Of a DNA stretch of 44,583 bases, positions 29,754 through 36,876 are shown one piece after another. Source of the stretch: Oscillospiraceae bacterium (GTDB lineage: Bacteria; Bacillota; Clostridia; Oscillospirales; Ruminococcaceae); NCBI GenBank assembly GCA_009777725.1, contig WRLG01000025.1, forward strand, positions 1 through 44,583, given 5' to 3'. Each line of letters starts with the position of its first letter. Positions within the stretch are counted from its first letter, which is position 1. Under the pieces are notes generated by a model, which was given only the letters and a program-made list of their open reading frames with translations, was not told the DNA's origin and did not search any database. The position numbers were made by a program, and so were the translations under genes.

Positions 29754-31674
29754 GCACGTTCAGCAAAAGAGAAATATCCGAAAGGCACATAGCGGCGGCG
29801 GCAAGCATAGGGTTTAAAAAACCCAGCGCGGCTATGGGAATCCCCAGCGTGTTATAAGCAAACGCCCAGAAAAGGTTTTGCTTGATATTCCTGACCGTCA
29901 TGCGGCTCAGCTTGACGGCGGCGGGAACGCCCGACAAATCGGAGCGCATTAATACGATGTCAGCCGATTCTACCGCAACGTCCGTGCCCGAGCCTATGGC
30001 TATGCCTGTGTCGGCTTGTGCAAGGGCGGGCGCGTCGTTTATGCCGTCGCCTACCATTACGGCTTTTTTTCCCAGAGATTGGAGCTTTTTGATTTCATCG
30101 GCTTTATCCTTGGGAAAAACCTCCGCCAATACGCGCTCAATCCCGACCTCCTTCGCAACCGATTCAGCGGCTTCTCGCTTATCTCCCGTAATCATAATAA
30201 GCTCCAGCCCCATTTTTTTAAGCTTTTCAACGGAGGGCTTGCCGGACGGCTTGGGTCTGTCGGAAACGGTGATTCTGCCCTTATATTCATTATCAACAAA
30301 TATTTCAACGCCTCGCCCTATTTTCACCCTTCTGCCGCCAATCAACCCCTCAACCCCCTCACCGACAACGGCGCGGAAATCCTCGGCGGGCAGATATTCG
30401 CCGCTGTAATTTTCAACGATGGCTTTGGCAATCGGATGCTCCGAATAGCGTTCAAGCGAAGCGGCTAGCTGCAGGATGTTCGCTTCGTCCGCGCTTTGCC
30501 CTTTGGCGTACTCTACGCTCGTCACCTCCGGCTTCCCCTCTGTAATTGTGCCTGTTTTATCAAATACGATAACCTCTGCCTTAGCCAGCTTCTCCAGAGC
30601 CTCGCCGCTTTTTATAAGGATACCGTTTTGCGCGCCCTTGCCTGTTCCGACCATGACTGCGGCGGGGGTTGCCAGCCCTAAGGCGCAGGGGCAGGCAATG
30701 ACTAAGACGGAGATAAAATTAGTCAGCGCGGTTTTAAGCTCTCCCGTTAACGCAAGCCACACCGCCCCCGTTATAACGGCAACAGCAAGCACAATAGGGA
30801 CAAAATAGCCCGAAATCGTATCCGCCATCTTCGCGATAGGGGCTTTACTGCCTCTGGCATCTTCAACCAGCTTGATAATCTGCGCTAAAACTGTGTCACT
30901 CCCCACCTTCTCGGCTTTGAAGCGTATTGAGCCTGTCGTGTTGAGCGAGGCGGCGCATACGTTATCGCCGGGCTTTTTGTATACGGGTATACTCTCGCCG
31001 GTCAGCATAGCTTCGTCAACCGCGCTTCCGCCATCGATGACTATACCATCGACGGGTATTTTCGCGCCCGGCTTTACGATTATAATGTCTCCGATTGCTA
31101 CCTCCCCGATGGGGACTTCGGCTTCTATGCCGTCCTTTAAAATCAGTGCGGTTTCGGGGGCTAGCTCCATCAGCTTTTTAATCGCGTCCCCCGCCTTGCT
31201 TCCGGCGGCGGATTCAAGTGCGCCGCCAAGCAGAATCAGCGTTATGATAACGCCCGCGCACTCGTAATATAAGGAATGGACGGCGTGAGATTCTCCGCGC
31301 ATAATCAGCAATGTATTATACCCGCTGTATAAAATCGCAGAGGAAGTACCCATAGCAATCAAAGAATACATATTGGGCTTTCCTTTAAAAAGCGCGGGAA
31401 ACCCTACGGTATAAAATTCAAGCCCGAAGCCGACTATGGGAATCAACAGTAAAAGCTGCGTTAAAGCATAGGTTAACGGCGAATTTTCCATCCGGCTTAA
31501 AAGCGCGCCGGAAAACGGCAGGCTTGCGAATTTAATCATGGGAACCATTGCAATGTAAGTAAGCGGAAAGCAAAAAACAGCGGCTGAAATAAACTTTTTT
31601 AAGATAATTTTCCATTCTTCCTTGCCATTGCCGCCTCCGCACCCGCAGCATCCGCATTGTCCTTTTTTACTCAT
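29728..31674 (-). CDS. copA: Copper-type P1B ATPase without HMA domain
   Basis: Heavy-metal P-type ATPase, most like Cu+ exporters. From the ATG at 31674 (AAAGGGGGAG upstream) it has 648 residues. In place of an N-terminal HMA domain there is a short Cys/Gly cluster, MSKKGQCGCCGCGGGNGK. Eight membrane segments are expected. The metal-path CPC is IACPCALGLATP (about 326), the phosphorylated Asp is in FDKTGTITEGKP (about 371), and TGES, SEHPIAKAI and GDGINDAPALAQ complete the machinery. It is convergent with cwlD (26-nt overlap). An ArsR-type palindrome downstream of its promoter suggests metal-responsive repression. Confidence 0.92.
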   Translation of the reverse strand: MSKKGQCGCCGCGGGNGKEEWKIILKKFISAAVFCFPLTYIAMVPMIKFASLPFSGALLSRMENSPLTYALTQLLLLIPIVGFGLEFYTVGFPALFKGKPNMYSLIAMGTSSAILYSGYNTLLIMRGESHAVHSLYYECAGVIITLILLGGALESAAGSKAGDAIKKLMELAPETALILKDGIEAEVPIGEVAIGDIIIVKPGAKIPVDGIVIDGGSAVDEAMLTGESIPVYKKPGDNVCAASLNTTGSIRFKAEKVGSDTVLAQIIKLVEDARGSKAPIAKMADTISGYFVPIVLAVAVITGAVWLALTGELKTALTNFISVLVIACPCALGLATPAAVMVGTGKGAQNGILIKSGEALEKLAKAEVIVFDKTGTITEGKPEVTSVEYAKGQSADEANILQLAASLERYSEHPIAKAIVENYSGEYLPAEDFRAVVGEGVEGLIGGRRVKIGRGVEIFVDNEYKGRITVSDRPKPSGKPSVEKLKKMGLELIMITGDKREAAESVAKEVGIERVLAEVFPKDKADEIKKLQSLGKKAVMVGDGINDAPALAQADTGIAIGSGTDVAVESADIVLMRSDLSGVPAAVKLSRMTVRNIKQNLFWAFAYNTLGIPIAALGFLNPMLAAAAMCLSDISLLLNVLRLKAMKL

Positions 31675-31700
31675 ATAATCTCCCCCTTTTTCTTGTATAG

Positions 31701-31716
31701 TTGAATAATTGTTCAA
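31701..31716 (-). promoter_or_regulatory. Putative ArsR/SmtB-type operator before copA
   Basis: TTGAATAATTGTTCAA is a near-perfect palindrome containing the TGAA-N6-TTCA pattern of SmtB/CzrA-like operators. It lies at about +5 to +20 of the copA transcript, a position suited to repression. No ArsR gene is in the window. Confidence 0.5.
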
Positions 31717-31727
31717 CCGTATAATTA

Positions 31728-31756
31728 ATTATAATCCTTTAGAGCTCTCTTGTCAA
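31728..31756 (-). promoter_or_regulatory. Promoter of copA
   Basis: Minus-strand TTGACA (31756-31751), 17 bp, TATAAT (31733-31728), perfect consensus. Confidence 0.85.
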
Positions 31757-32003
31757 TAGTTTTTTGATTTTTTAATTTTTTTGTATATTTTAAACAAAAA
31801 AACGCGTTCTTGTTTAAGCTAATTACCCCAAAGTGCCAATAAATTTTTATGTGGGATTTTTATTTGAATTGCATAAAAATGATTAAGACTTTGCCATGCT
31901 TCGACAGGGTCATTTACCATAAAATGTAAAAAACGCGTCCTATAGCTTTGTTGCTTTACTAAGGCGTTGTGAAATGTATACAAATTTTACAGGATTTCAA
32001 TTG
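31757..32003. other. Intergenic region with a short coding-like remnant
   Basis: AT-rich, about 250 nt. On the minus strand a 33-codon frame (31920-31819) reads MVNDPVEAWQSLNHFYAIQI then KIPHKNLLALWGN. It has protein-like composition but no ribosome binding site, so it may be a gene remnant or chance. Two ACGCGTTTTTT-like motifs flank it. Nothing else recognised. Confidence 0.3.
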
Positions 32004-32032
32004 TTGACAAACAACATAAACAGGATTATACT
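32004..32032 (+). promoter_or_regulatory. Promoter of the 3D-domain gene
   Basis: TTGACA (32004-32009), 17 bp, TATACT (32027-32032), leaving a leader of about 62 nt. Confidence 0.8.
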
Positions 32033-32100
32033 ATAAGCATAGAGTTGCAGAACGGTTACACTTGTAATTTTTCTGTAATTATAGAAAGGAAAGGTATTCA

Positions 32101-32892
32101 ATGCGAGAACAAATTTATTTGGAAAACAAAAATTCTTTTTCAAGCCTTTTAAAGAATGTTAAAAACAAGAGTGCGGCGGCTATTTGCGGCGCGATATTGA
32201 TGACTGCCGCAGGAACGGCTTTCACCCTACCTAACTTAGTGCAGAGCGAATTCGGAGCAGACACGGCAAGCGCAGTTTATGATTACGCACCGCTCCAAGC
32301 CGAAAGCGAGGACGGCGAAGGCGTGGAAATGTTCGGCGTTCAAACCGCAAGCGAAAAGAGAACATTGGTTGAAGGCGCGGAGGCAAGCGAAAAATTAAGC
32401 TTTCAAATCGTTAAGGTTATGGACGAAATCACAACCATATGCGCCGATGCAGATATAATCATATCGGAAGCAGAGGCGAAAGCGGAGGAGCTTTCTAAAA
32501 ACACACTCGAAAACAGCAGTGTTGAAGAAATCAGCATATCTCAATTAAGTATCCCCGATGATGTTAGCATAGACAAGGATTTGAAGCCCGTTAATTACAG
32601 CGGAATCGTAACAGGCAAGGCTTGCGCTTATTCCGCGAAGCCGACGGCTCTTACGGCTTCCGGCAGAACCGTAGCGGTAGGGCACGTTGCGGTTGACCCC
32701 AAGGTCATCCCCTACGGCACAAGGCTTTTTATCACCTCGACAGACGGCTCATTAGTTTACGGCTACGCAATCGCCGCCGATACAGGCGGAGCGTTAAAGG
32801 ACGGCAGAATCGTAGTAGACCTGTTTATGAGCAGTGTGGAGGAGTGCCGCCAATGGGGGGCGCGTCAAGTGAATGTTTATATTTTAGACTAG
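32101..32892 (+). CDS. Secreted 3D-domain cell-wall protein
   Basis: A 263-residue protein with a basic N-terminus, one hydrophobic segment (about 24-45) acting as signal or anchor, an acidic spacer and a C-terminal 3D domain. The domain is named for three conserved Asp, visible here as VAVDPKVIPYGTRLFI, AAADTGGALKDGRIVVDLFM. Related MltA/YocH/YuiC proteins are muralytic or lytic transglycosylase-like enzymes, so a peptidoglycan role is likely. GGAAAGG precedes the ATG. Monocistronic, with its own promoter and terminator. Confidence 0.85.
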   Translation: MREQIYLENKNSFSSLLKNVKNKSAAAICGAILMTAAGTAFTLPNLVQSEFGADTASAVYDYAPLQAESEDGEGVEMFGVQTASEKRTLVEGAEASEKLSFQIVKVMDEITTICADADIIISEAEAKAEELSKNTLENSSVEEISISQLSIPDDVSIDKDLKPVNYSGIVTGKACAYSAKPTALTASGRTVAVGHVAVDPKVIPYGTRLFITSTDGSLVYGYAIAADTGGALKDGRIVVDLFMSSVEECRQWGARQVNVYILD

Positions 32893-32922
32893 ATTGTAAT
32901 CCTTAAACGGCTCAATAAAAGC

Positions 32923-32956
32923 GGCGTATTCAAAAAAAGAATACGCTGTTTTTTTA
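32923..32956 (+). terminator. Terminator of the 3D-domain gene
   Basis: GCGTATTC (32924-32931) with GAATACGC (32939-32946), loop of seven A, then a T-run to 32955. Confidence 0.9.
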
Positions 32957-32959
32957 TGC

Positions 32960-32988
32960 TTGCATTTTTTTAAGACTTATGGTATAAT
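32960..32988 (+). promoter_or_regulatory. Promoter of the small membrane protein gene
   Basis: TTGCAT (32960-32965), 17 bp, TATAAT (32983-32988), starting only a few bases past the preceding terminator. Confidence 0.75.
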
Positions 32989-33021
32989 ATAACTATATTA
33001 TATTGAAAGGGTTGTTTTAAA

Positions 33022-33195
33022 ATGGCTGAGAGAAAACGGAAACGAGATACGCTTTTAGAGTATATACGCACAGCAGCACCTATAGCCGCCGCTCTGGTGA
33101 TTTTTCTCGTATCGGCAAGCTTTATTCTTCACAGAATCAACAGCGCGAGAATTTATAACGAACGCTGGAAGGATTACGAGGACTGCGGAATTTAG
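33022..33195 (+). CDS. Small single-pass membrane protein
   Basis: A 57-residue protein (MAERKRKRDTLLEYIRTAAP...YEDCGI). A basic N-terminus precedes one transmembrane helix (about 19-36); the C-terminal half is polar with a Trp. GAAAGGG lies about 10 nt upstream and a consensus promoter precedes it, so it is probably a real gene. No family recognised. Confidence 0.65.
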   Translation: MAERKRKRDTLLEYIRTAAPIAAALVIFLVSASFILHRINSARIYNERWKDYEDCGI

Positions 33196-33242
33196 GACAA
33201 TTAACAATTAACAATTATTGTTAAGCGTTAACGGTTAGGGAA

Positions 33243-33560
33243 ATGGAACATATGCAAAAAAGGTTTACTATGAAGGATGAGGGGTTTACCTGCGCTGTAT
33301 GCGGCGAGAATGTCGGTTTGCTCGGGTATACAGCGCGGGACCATTGCCCGCGCTGTTTGTCGTCTGTTCATCTGGATAATTTCCCCGGCGACCGCGAGGC
33401 GGACTGCGGAGCTTTGCTCACTCCGATAGGACTGGAGAAGGGCAAGAAGGACTGGAAGATTGTATACCGTTGCACGGGCTGTTCTACAGTTAAAAGAAAT
33501 AAGGCGGCGGCTGACGATGATATGGATTTGCTGATTAAGCTGTCGGCGGGTAGTGGTTAG
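33243..33560 (+). CDS. RNHCP zinc-ribbon domain protein
   Basis: A small predicted nucleic-acid-associated zinc protein, 105 residues from 33243 (shorter starts at 33252 or 33270 are possible). The family core is clear: FTCAVCGENV, then RDHCPRCLSSVHLD, PGDREADCGALLTPIG and YRCTGCSTVKRNKAAADDDM. Two pairs of CxxC and the RDHCP motif fit the RNHCP domain (Pfam family). The molecular role of the family is not established. Short AACAATTA-type repeats precede it. Confidence 0.85.
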   Translation: MEHMQKRFTMKDEGFTCAVCGENVGLLGYTARDHCPRCLSSVHLDNFPGDREADCGALLTPIGLEKGKKDWKIVYRCTGCSTVKRNKAAADDDMDLLIKLSAGSG

Positions 33561-33593
33561 TGATTAGTGGTTAATGGGGCGGGGGATTTTTTT

Positions 33594-33812
33594 ATGGGCA
33601 AAAGAGAGCTTGACTTTGCGGTATTTTGTATTGAGAACATTGCAGAGCATCTAAATAAGAACGGCGCGGAGGTTTATAACCTGCTCACGGACGCAAGCGA
33701 TATACTTGACGGCTATATCATACAGCATTACGAGCCTCTTCATACGCAAGGCAGGGAGTATATCGTCAATGAACTTGTTGAATATATGGAACAACTGGGG
33801 GTATTGGGTTGA
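33594..33812 (+). CDS. DUF3791-like small protein, first of a trio
   Basis: A 72-residue, mostly helical protein (MGKRELDFAVFCIENIAEHL; ends VEYMEQLGVLG). The pattern matches DUF3791, small proteins encoded beside DUF3990 genes. The ATG at 33594 has GGGCGGGGG upstream. Its TGA overlaps the TTG start of the DUF3990 gene, so translation is coupled. By analogy it may be an antitoxin or specificity partner (inference). Confidence 0.75.
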   Translation: MGKRELDFAVFCIENIAEHLNKNGAEVYNLLTDASDILDGYIIQHYEPLHTQGREYIVNELVEYMEQLGVLG

Positions 33813-34285
33813 TTCTGTATCACGGCTCTTATTTAACCGTTGAAAAGCCCGTTCTGTCATTTTCACGCAGTAATCTCGATTTTGGGAAAGGGTTTTACAC
33901 TACCCCGATTAAAGAGCAAGCTGTCAGTTGGTCTGCCAGATTTAAGCGAAATCGCGGGAAGAGCATGATTTCGCTTTATGAGGTTGACGAGTACGCTCTT
34001 CGTAACAGCACAGCTGTTTTAGAATTTAAAGAATATTCCGATGAATGGCTTGATTTTATTGTTTCTTGCAGGCGCGGGAAACATACGGGCGGCTATGATG
34101 TTGTAATCGGCGGAGTTGCCAATGATAAGGTTTTTGATACAATACAGTTATTTCTAGATGAGCTTGTCAGCAAAGATGAGGCAATTAAAAGGCTTCGCTA
34201 TGAAAAGCCGAATATACAATACTGCTTCCGAAGGCAAGCGGTGATTGACGGCTTCTTAAAATTTGTTTCAAGTGAGGAATATTGA
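33809..34285 (+). CDS. DUF3990 protein, probable ADP-ribosyltransferase-fold toxin
   Basis: A 158-residue protein of the DUF3990 family, which I recall as belonging to the ADP-ribosyltransferase-like clan. The start ILYHGSYLTVEKPVLSFSRS has the family's His, LDFGKGFYTT has the conserved Tyr, and FDTIQLFLDEL later could supply the acidic residue. The TTG start at 33809 overlaps the stop of the DUF3791 gene and has a G-rich SD in it. Flanked on both sides by small genes, so the trio looks like a toxin with partner(s). NAD-dependent activity is inferred, not shown. Confidence 0.8.
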   Translation: MILYHGSYLTVEKPVLSFSRSNLDFGKGFYTTPIKEQAVSWSARFKRNRGKSMISLYEVDEYALRNSTAVLEFKEYSDEWLDFIVSCRRGKHTGGYDVVIGGVANDKVFDTIQLFLDELVSKDEAIKRLRYEKPNIQYCFRRQAVIDGFLKFVSSEEY

Positions 34286-34299
34286 GAGAGGAATATTAG

Positions 34300-34509
34300 A
34301 TGAGAGCGAATAAAACATTGCTTCAGCATAAATACGCCAATGTAATCGAGGCGTATTCCAAACGATGTCATATAGGGTTAAGGCAAGCGATGGATATTTT
34401 CTATCAATCACAGACCTATCAAGAGATGAGAATAGGCATATCCGATATGCACTGCAGAAGCGATGAATATCTTGCGGAAGAAATAGAATTGGAGCAGACT
34501 GCTCTGTAA
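34300..34509 (+). CDS. Small DUF3791-like protein, third of the trio
   Basis: A 69-residue protein (MRANKTLLQHKYANVIEAYS) with an acidic tail (EEIELEQTAL). GAGAGAGGAA precedes the ATG, 14 nt after the DUF3990 stop. Small DUF3791-like proteins often accompany DUF3990 genes. The amidohydrolase gene starts 15 nt downstream, so the run may be one transcript. Confidence 0.65.
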   Translation: MRANKTLLQHKYANVIEAYSKRCHIGLRQAMDIFYQSQTYQEMRIGISDMHCRSDEYLAEEIELEQTAL

Positions 34510-34524
34510 ATGGAGATAAGTTGA

Positions 34525-35685
34525 ATGTATATATATAATGCGAAAATATGCTCCCCCGATGCCGCTCCTATTGAAAGCGGGTATGTTAAAATTTCAGAGG
34601 GGAAAATAGCCGCCGTAAAAAAAGGCAAGCCCGGCAGGGTAACGCCCGACAGCATTGATGCGGGCGGCAAATTTTTATACCCCGGATTTATTGACTGCCA
34701 TACTCATTTAGGGATATTAGGCGGCGGCGCGGACGATGGCGACCTTAACGAGAGCAGTGACCCCGTAACCCCCCACCTCCGCGCAATAGACGGCTTTAAC
34801 TTTACTGATGAATGTTTTAAAGATGCAGTAAAAGCAGGCGTAACATCAGTAGTTACAGGTGTAGGTTCAAGCAATCCTATAGGGGGCGAGAGCATTGCAA
34901 TAAAAACTCACGGGAAATGCGCGGACGATATGTTTATCCGAAAATCCGGCATAAAATTCGCTCTGGGCGAAAACCCAAAGCGAACTTATTCCGCCAAGGG
35001 TCAAAGCCCCCGAACGCGGATGGCAACGGCGGCAATCATACGCGAAGCCCTGTTTAAGGCTAAAAGCTATAAAGAAAGAATCTCAGCGGCGGGCGGAAAC
35101 TTGGCGAAAATGCCCGCATACGACATAAAGTCGGAAGCATTAATCCCTGTCTTAAACCGCGAGATTAAAGCCTTTTTCCACTGCCACCGCGCCGATGATA
35201 TTATGACAGCCGTTAGGATTGCAAAAGAATTTGCTCTGGATTACGTACTGGTTCACTGCACTGCGGGGCATACTGTAGCGGAGCTTCTCGGAAAAGAGAA
35301 TGTCACCGCCGTAATCGGACCTGTAATCGGGGGCAGGGATAAGCGCGAGCTTGCGGAGCATACGGTCTCTAACGCGGGTATACTATATAATAGCGGTGTT
35401 AAGGTTGCAGTTTGCACCGACCATTCGGAATTGCCCGTTCAATATCTGTGCACGGGGGCGGCATATTGCGTAAAGGCAGGTCTGCCGCGTGATGAGGCTT
35501 TAAAGGCAATTACAATAAACGCCGCCGAAACAGCCGGAATAAGCGACAGAGCAGGTTCAATCACGATAGGCAAAGATGCCGACCTAATCCTGCTTGACGG
35601 CGACCCGTTTGACATAATGACAAATGTTGTTATGACTATGATTGAGGGAGAGGTTGTTTATAGTCAATTGATGATTGACGATTGA
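34525..35685 (+). CDS. Imidazolonepropionase-like amidohydrolase
   Basis: Metal-dependent hydrolase of the amidohydrolase superfamily, 386 residues. The first metal motif is PGFIDCHTHLG (about 52-62). Later His residues are in AFFHCHRADD and VLVHCTAGHT, and the metal Asp is in VAVCTDHSELP. The end IGKDADLILLDGDPFD is the usual C-terminal beta-sandwich motif. Closest by pattern to imidazolonepropionase-related hydrolases, substrate unknown. GGAGATAAG precedes the ATG; it follows the small DUF3791-like gene closely. Confidence 0.88.
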   Translation: MYIYNAKICSPDAAPIESGYVKISEGKIAAVKKGKPGRVTPDSIDAGGKFLYPGFIDCHTHLGILGGGADDGDLNESSDPVTPHLRAIDGFNFTDECFKDAVKAGVTSVVTGVGSSNPIGGESIAIKTHGKCADDMFIRKSGIKFALGENPKRTYSAKGQSPRTRMATAAIIREALFKAKSYKERISAAGGNLAKMPAYDIKSEALIPVLNREIKAFFHCHRADDIMTAVRIAKEFALDYVLVHCTAGHTVAELLGKENVTAVIGPVIGGRDKRELAEHTVSNAGILYNSGVKVAVCTDHSELPVQYLCTGAAYCVKAGLPRDEALKAITINAAETAGISDRAGSITIGKDADLILLDGDPFDIMTNVVMTMIEGEVVYSQLMIDD

Positions 35686-35704
35686 GAATTGACAATTTAT
35701 AATC

Positions 35705-35785
35705 GTAGGGGACGGGCTTGCCCGTCCCGCACAAACAAAAACACACCATTTCGCTATTAGCGGGACAGGCAAGCCTGTCCCCTAC
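35705..35785. repeat. 81-bp palindromic repeat with 26-bp inverted ends
   Basis: The ends GTAGGGGACGGGCTTGCCCG... and ...AGGCAAGCCTGTCCCCTAC are inverted over 26 bp with two mismatches; each arm is itself a palindrome. The core is shared with the element at 10731-10758 and the CCCTAC ends with 18713-18785. Sits between the amidohydrolase and a convergent gene, where it could end both transcripts. Confidence 0.8.
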
Positions 35786-35819
35786 AAAAATACAGCGTTA
35801 ATATAGTTTTTACAGATAC

Positions 35820-36116
35820 TCAATTATCCGTTTCGCTTAAAAACAAAAGCAACTTAAAAGCATCGCGTAACCCTTGTAAATATATGTCGTTTAACTCGTA
35901 GCTTCGCCTTTCGATTTCGCGCTCGTAATGCTCCCTAATTTCAATTTGCTCACTTTTTTCTAAATGCTTTTTGTATAGGTTTTCTATACTTTTTTCGGAT
36001 GATTTTTGATGATTACATAAGTCAACGTATTCTTTATTTTTTAATGTGCGTTTTAAGGCTGTATCTTGCCTTTCTGATATTAATTCGTATATAGGGTCAT
36101 ATTTTTGTTCCGGCAT
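35820..36116 (-). CDS. Charged coiled-coil protein, target of the adjacent XRE repressor
   Basis: A 98-residue protein rich in Glu, Lys and Arg (MPEQKYDPIYELISERQDTA; later SEQIEIREHYEREIERRSYE), predicted mostly helical with heptad-like spacing and a hydrophobic end (AFKLLLFL). Family not recognised; it resembles small hypothetical proteins next to XRE regulators. AAGGAG precedes the ATG. It is driven by a perfect promoter (36167-36195) whose spacer contains an inverted-repeat operator, divergent from the XRE gene, so repression by it is likely. Confidence 0.7.
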   Translation of the reverse strand: MPEQKYDPIYELISERQDTALKRTLKNKEYVDLCNHQKSSEKSIENLYKKHLEKSEQIEIREHYEREIERRSYELNDIYLQGLRDAFKLLLFLSETDN

Positions 36117-36140
36117 GGTTTTAACTCCTTAATGTTTTTT

Positions 36141-36195
36141 CACGACATTTATTTCGTGTAAATATTATTATAACACGAAAATTAATTCGTGTCAA
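36141..36195 (-). promoter_or_regulatory. Promoter with XRE operators
   Basis: Minus-strand TTGACA (36195-36190), 17 bp, TATAAT (36172-36167). The spacer holds ACACGAA-N6-TTCGTGT (36173-36192); a second related site, CACGA-N8-TCGTG, lies just downstream of the start (36141-36158). Both share the TTCGTGT half-site, as expected for cooperative repression by the divergent XRE protein. Confidence 0.75.
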
Positions 36196-36225
36196 TATCT
36201 TTTACAAATTTTTTTGGAGGAATTT

Positions 36226-36435
36226 ATGCTTTCATTGCGTTTAAAAGAATTGCGAAAAATACATAATGTAACACAGAAGCAGGTTGCGGCGGCAATTAGT
36301 ATCACTGAGCGTAATTATCAGCGATTAGAATCGGGGGAAAACCCCAACTATTGTACTTTAAATGCTCTTGCGGATTATTTTAATGTTTCTATTGATTATA
36401 TTGTCGGCAGAAGCGATGACCCGAAAAGATATTAA
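36226..36435 (+). CDS. XRE-family repressor 1
   Basis: A 69-residue cI/SinR-like DNA-binding protein. The helix-turn-helix is in LRLKELRKIHNVTQKQVAAA then ISITERNYQRLESG, and the C-terminus (ADYFNVSIDYIVGRSDDPKR) is the common end of small clostridial XRE proteins. The ATG at 36226 has GGAGG upstream. It lies divergent to the coiled-coil gene, separated by paired operators, and probably represses it. It is a paralogue of the next gene, with nearly identical last 20 residues. Confidence 0.88.
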   Translation: MLSLRLKELRKIHNVTQKQVAAAISITERNYQRLESGENPNYCTLNALADYFNVSIDYIVGRSDDPKRY

Positions 36436-36440
36436 CGATT

Positions 36441-36466
36441 CAGTTAGGTAGTAAATTGCCTAACTG
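36441..36466. repeat. Inverted repeat after XRE 1
   Basis: CAGTTAGG (36441-36448) with CCTAACTG (36459-36466), starting 5 nt after the XRE 1 stop. No T-run on either strand, so it is either a weak terminator or another binding site. Confidence 0.5.
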
Positions 36467-36480
36467 ACCATACCGAGCTA

Positions 36481-36533
36481 TAGTAGGTTAAATCTACTAA
36501 TTATATTATAGTAGATTTAATCTAACTTGTCAA
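36481..36533 (-). promoter_or_regulatory. Second promoter/operator set, leftward
   Basis: Minus-strand TTGACA (36533-36528), 17 bp, TATAAT (36510-36505), firing towards XRE 1. The palindrome TAGATTTAATCTA (36512-36524) lies in its spacer and TAGTAGGTTAAATCTACTA (36481-36499) covers the start site. The layout copies that at 36141-36195 with a different operator sequence. Confidence 0.65.
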
Positions 36534-36575
36534 GTGTATTTTTAAAAAAATTAAAATATTTTTGGGAGTAATTTT

Positions 36576-36803
36576 ATGTTCTCGAAAAAAGCTTTTTCAG
36601 GGCGGATTAAACAGCTCCGAAAAGAAAAAAAGATAAGCCAAGCTATATTAGCCGAATATTTAGAAATATCCAGAACCCAAATAAGCGACCTTGAAAACGG
36701 TAAAACATCTACTTCCGTAGAACGATTATACATGCTTGCCGATTACTTCAATGTTTCCATCGATTATCTTGTAGGTAGAAGCGATGAGCCTAAGAGATAT
36801 TAG
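36576..36803 (+). CDS. XRE-family repressor 2
   Basis: A 75-residue HTH protein. The HTH is in IKQLRKEKKISQAILAEYLE then ISRTQISDLENGKT, and the end ADYFNVSIDYLVGRSDEPKR is nearly identical to XRE 1. GGGAG lies 8 nt before the ATG. Its own operator set is directly upstream, with sequence unlike that of XRE 1, so the two recognise different sites. A strong terminator follows. Confidence 0.88.
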   Translation: MFSKKAFSGRIKQLRKEKKISQAILAEYLEISRTQISDLENGKTSTSVERLYMLADYFNVSIDYLVGRSDEPKRY

Positions 36804-36813
36804 GCAAGTACAA

Positions 36814-36855
36814 AAAATGATATTATTGCCTTAAACAAAGCAATAATATCATTTT
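36814..36855. terminator. Bidirectional terminator after XRE 2
   Basis: A perfect 16-bp stem, AAAATGATATTATTGC (36814-36829) with GCAATAATATCATTTT (36840-36855). It separates XRE 2 from the convergent membrane protein gene. Confidence 0.8.
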
Positions 36856-36876
36856 CTCTTAGCTATTTGTGCCGTA

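Noticed and set aside
31819-31920. 33-residue minus-strand gene
   Set aside because: No ribosome binding site or promoter and no recognisable family; kept only as a note on the intergenic region.
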